The translations under genes and the position numbers were made by a program. Below, piece after piece: positions 32,756 to 33,431 of a DNA stretch of 33,431 nt. Position 1 is the first letter of the stretch. Each line of letters starts with the position of its first letter. The notes beneath the pieces were generated by a model. It saw nothing but the letters and a program-made list of their open reading frames with translations, did no database searches and was not told the origin of the DNA. This DNA is from Microbulbifer mangrovi (GTDB lineage Bacteria > Pseudomonadota > Gammaproteobacteria > Pseudomonadales > Cellvibrionaceae): the NCBI RefSeq assembly GCF_002009015.1, contig NZ_LZDE01000309.1, positions 1 through 33,431 on the forward strand, in the 5' to 3' direction.

Positions 32756-33316
32756 CTATCTCCAGCGATCGGCCCAGGCATCCAGAACCTTACGACTGTA
32801 GGTATGGCGGCCATAGCTGCCATTGTAGTAGGCCAGTGCGTTGGGCATGTTGCCTTTGGCCTTCTTTATGTAGTGTTTGAGGATGGTGCAGCCGTAACGC
32901 AGATTGGTGTCCATATTGATCAGGTTGTCTTCCGGACGGCCGATTTCATTTTTCCAGAACGGCATTACCTGCATCATGCCCTGGGCGCCCACCCTGGATA
33001 CGGCGTAGGGGTCGAAGGCGCTTTCAATCTGAATTACGGCGAGCACGATTTCCGGTTGCAGTTCTGCGCGGGTGGCTTCGCGGTGGATGGCTTTCAGTAC
33101 CCGCATGCGCTCGTCAGGATCTTTGATATACCGGGCCAGTGGCTGGGATTTGGCCATCAGCCAGACTTCCGCATCAAAGCGGTCGGCGAAGCTGTCGGCT
33201 TCGGTGACGGCGCCTTTCAGGGCCTGCAGGAGCTTGGGGTCTACCTCTTTTATCTGGGCAGACACTGTGGCGCTCAGCAGGCACAGCAGCAGTGTGGAGA
33301 AGGCTTTTCTTATCAT
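32756..33316 (-). CDS. Secreted lytic transglycosylase (SLT/family 1 domain)
   Basis: Lytic transglycosylases cleave the glycan strands of peptidoglycan to 1,6-anhydromuramyl products. The 186-residue protein has a signal peptide (to about ATVSA, residue 20), a helical section, and an SLT domain with the catalytic glutamate E98 in IQIESAFDPYAVS followed by GAQGMMQVMP, the YGCTILKHY helix and NALAYYNGSYG. It is shorter than Slt70, the usual length of small relatives found next to proS in gammaproteobacteria; the proS neighbour would lie beyond the window if present. It follows the same strand as the AraC gene, which starts 52 bp downstream of it. Confidence 0.93.
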   Translation of the reverse strand: MIRKAFSTLLLCLLSATVSAQIKEVDPKLLQALKGAVTEADSFADRFDAEVWLMAKSQPLARYIKDPDERMRVLKAIHREATRAELQPEIVLAVIQIESAFDPYAVSRVGAQGMMQVMPFWKNEIGRPEDNLINMDTNLRYGCTILKHYIKKAKGNMPNALAYYNGSYGRHTYSRKVLDAWADRWR

Positions 33317-33431
33317 GGGGTGGGATTTTACGGGAAGCTTCAGTGTTTCGGTACTGGCGCGAGTGCTTTGTGTGCGACTTGGTGGCGGGGCTGCTACCGG
33401 GTGTCACCTTGCGAGACACGCCGTAAACCCA

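Overview
The window looks like chromosome from a free-living, probably marine, gammaproteobacterium. Divergent metG/mrp, the ydiJ, yqjD-yqjE and trhO families, a NIT-ANTAR nitrate regulator and an EstA-like esterase autotransporter all fit the Cellvibrionales (for example Microbulbifer). The genus is inference from gene content and moderately high GC. I see no rRNA, tRNA, CRISPR array, transposase or phage gene; this is ordinary chromosome with some accessory metabolism.

Region 1 (84-6164) is a nitrogen-assimilation locus and the most interesting part. A divergent gene encodes a NasR-type protein with an N-terminal NIT nitrate/nitrite sensor and a C-terminal ANTAR RNA-binding domain. Opposite it run a formate/nitrite-family channel (nirC-like), a PP2C phosphatase-Ser/Thr kinase fusion, cyanase (cynS) and, after a gap, a class II sirtuin. 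The 497 bp between the two directions contains, in order, an NtrC-like site, a sigma-54 promoter with exact GG-N10-GC spacing, a roughly 227 nt leader with ANTAR-type hairpins, and an intrinsic terminator that the last hairpin would pre-empt. The layout predicts dual control, by nitrogen limitation at initiation and by nitrate/nitrite-triggered antitermination, as in the Klebsiella nasF operon, here applied to an operon containing cyanase.

Region 2 (6167-11927) holds a yqjD-yqjE-yqjK-like membrane trio, a D-2-hydroxyacid dehydrogenase, metG, and divergent mrp/apbC with a His-rich start. Region 3 (11928-17727) holds two tandem STAS/SpoIIAA-like paralogues with hairpin-rich flanks, trhO, a small acidic protein, a secreted protein of unknown function, a 3D-domain protein and a TPR protein. 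Region 4 (17781-24481) holds ydiJ, and a DUF523-DUF1722 protein next to a CPD photolyase and a small membrane protein. Region 5 (24558-33316) holds the esterase autotransporter, an aminotransferase followed by an Lrp/AsnC regulator, a translationally coupled parvulin-HupE pair, a small cytochrome c, a membrane-anchored AraC regulator and a lytic transglycosylase.

The strongest candidate for something not described in this exact form is the sigma-54 plus ANTAR-antitermination leader driving nirC-kinase/phosphatase-cynS. Most other findings are intergenic structures of unknown role.
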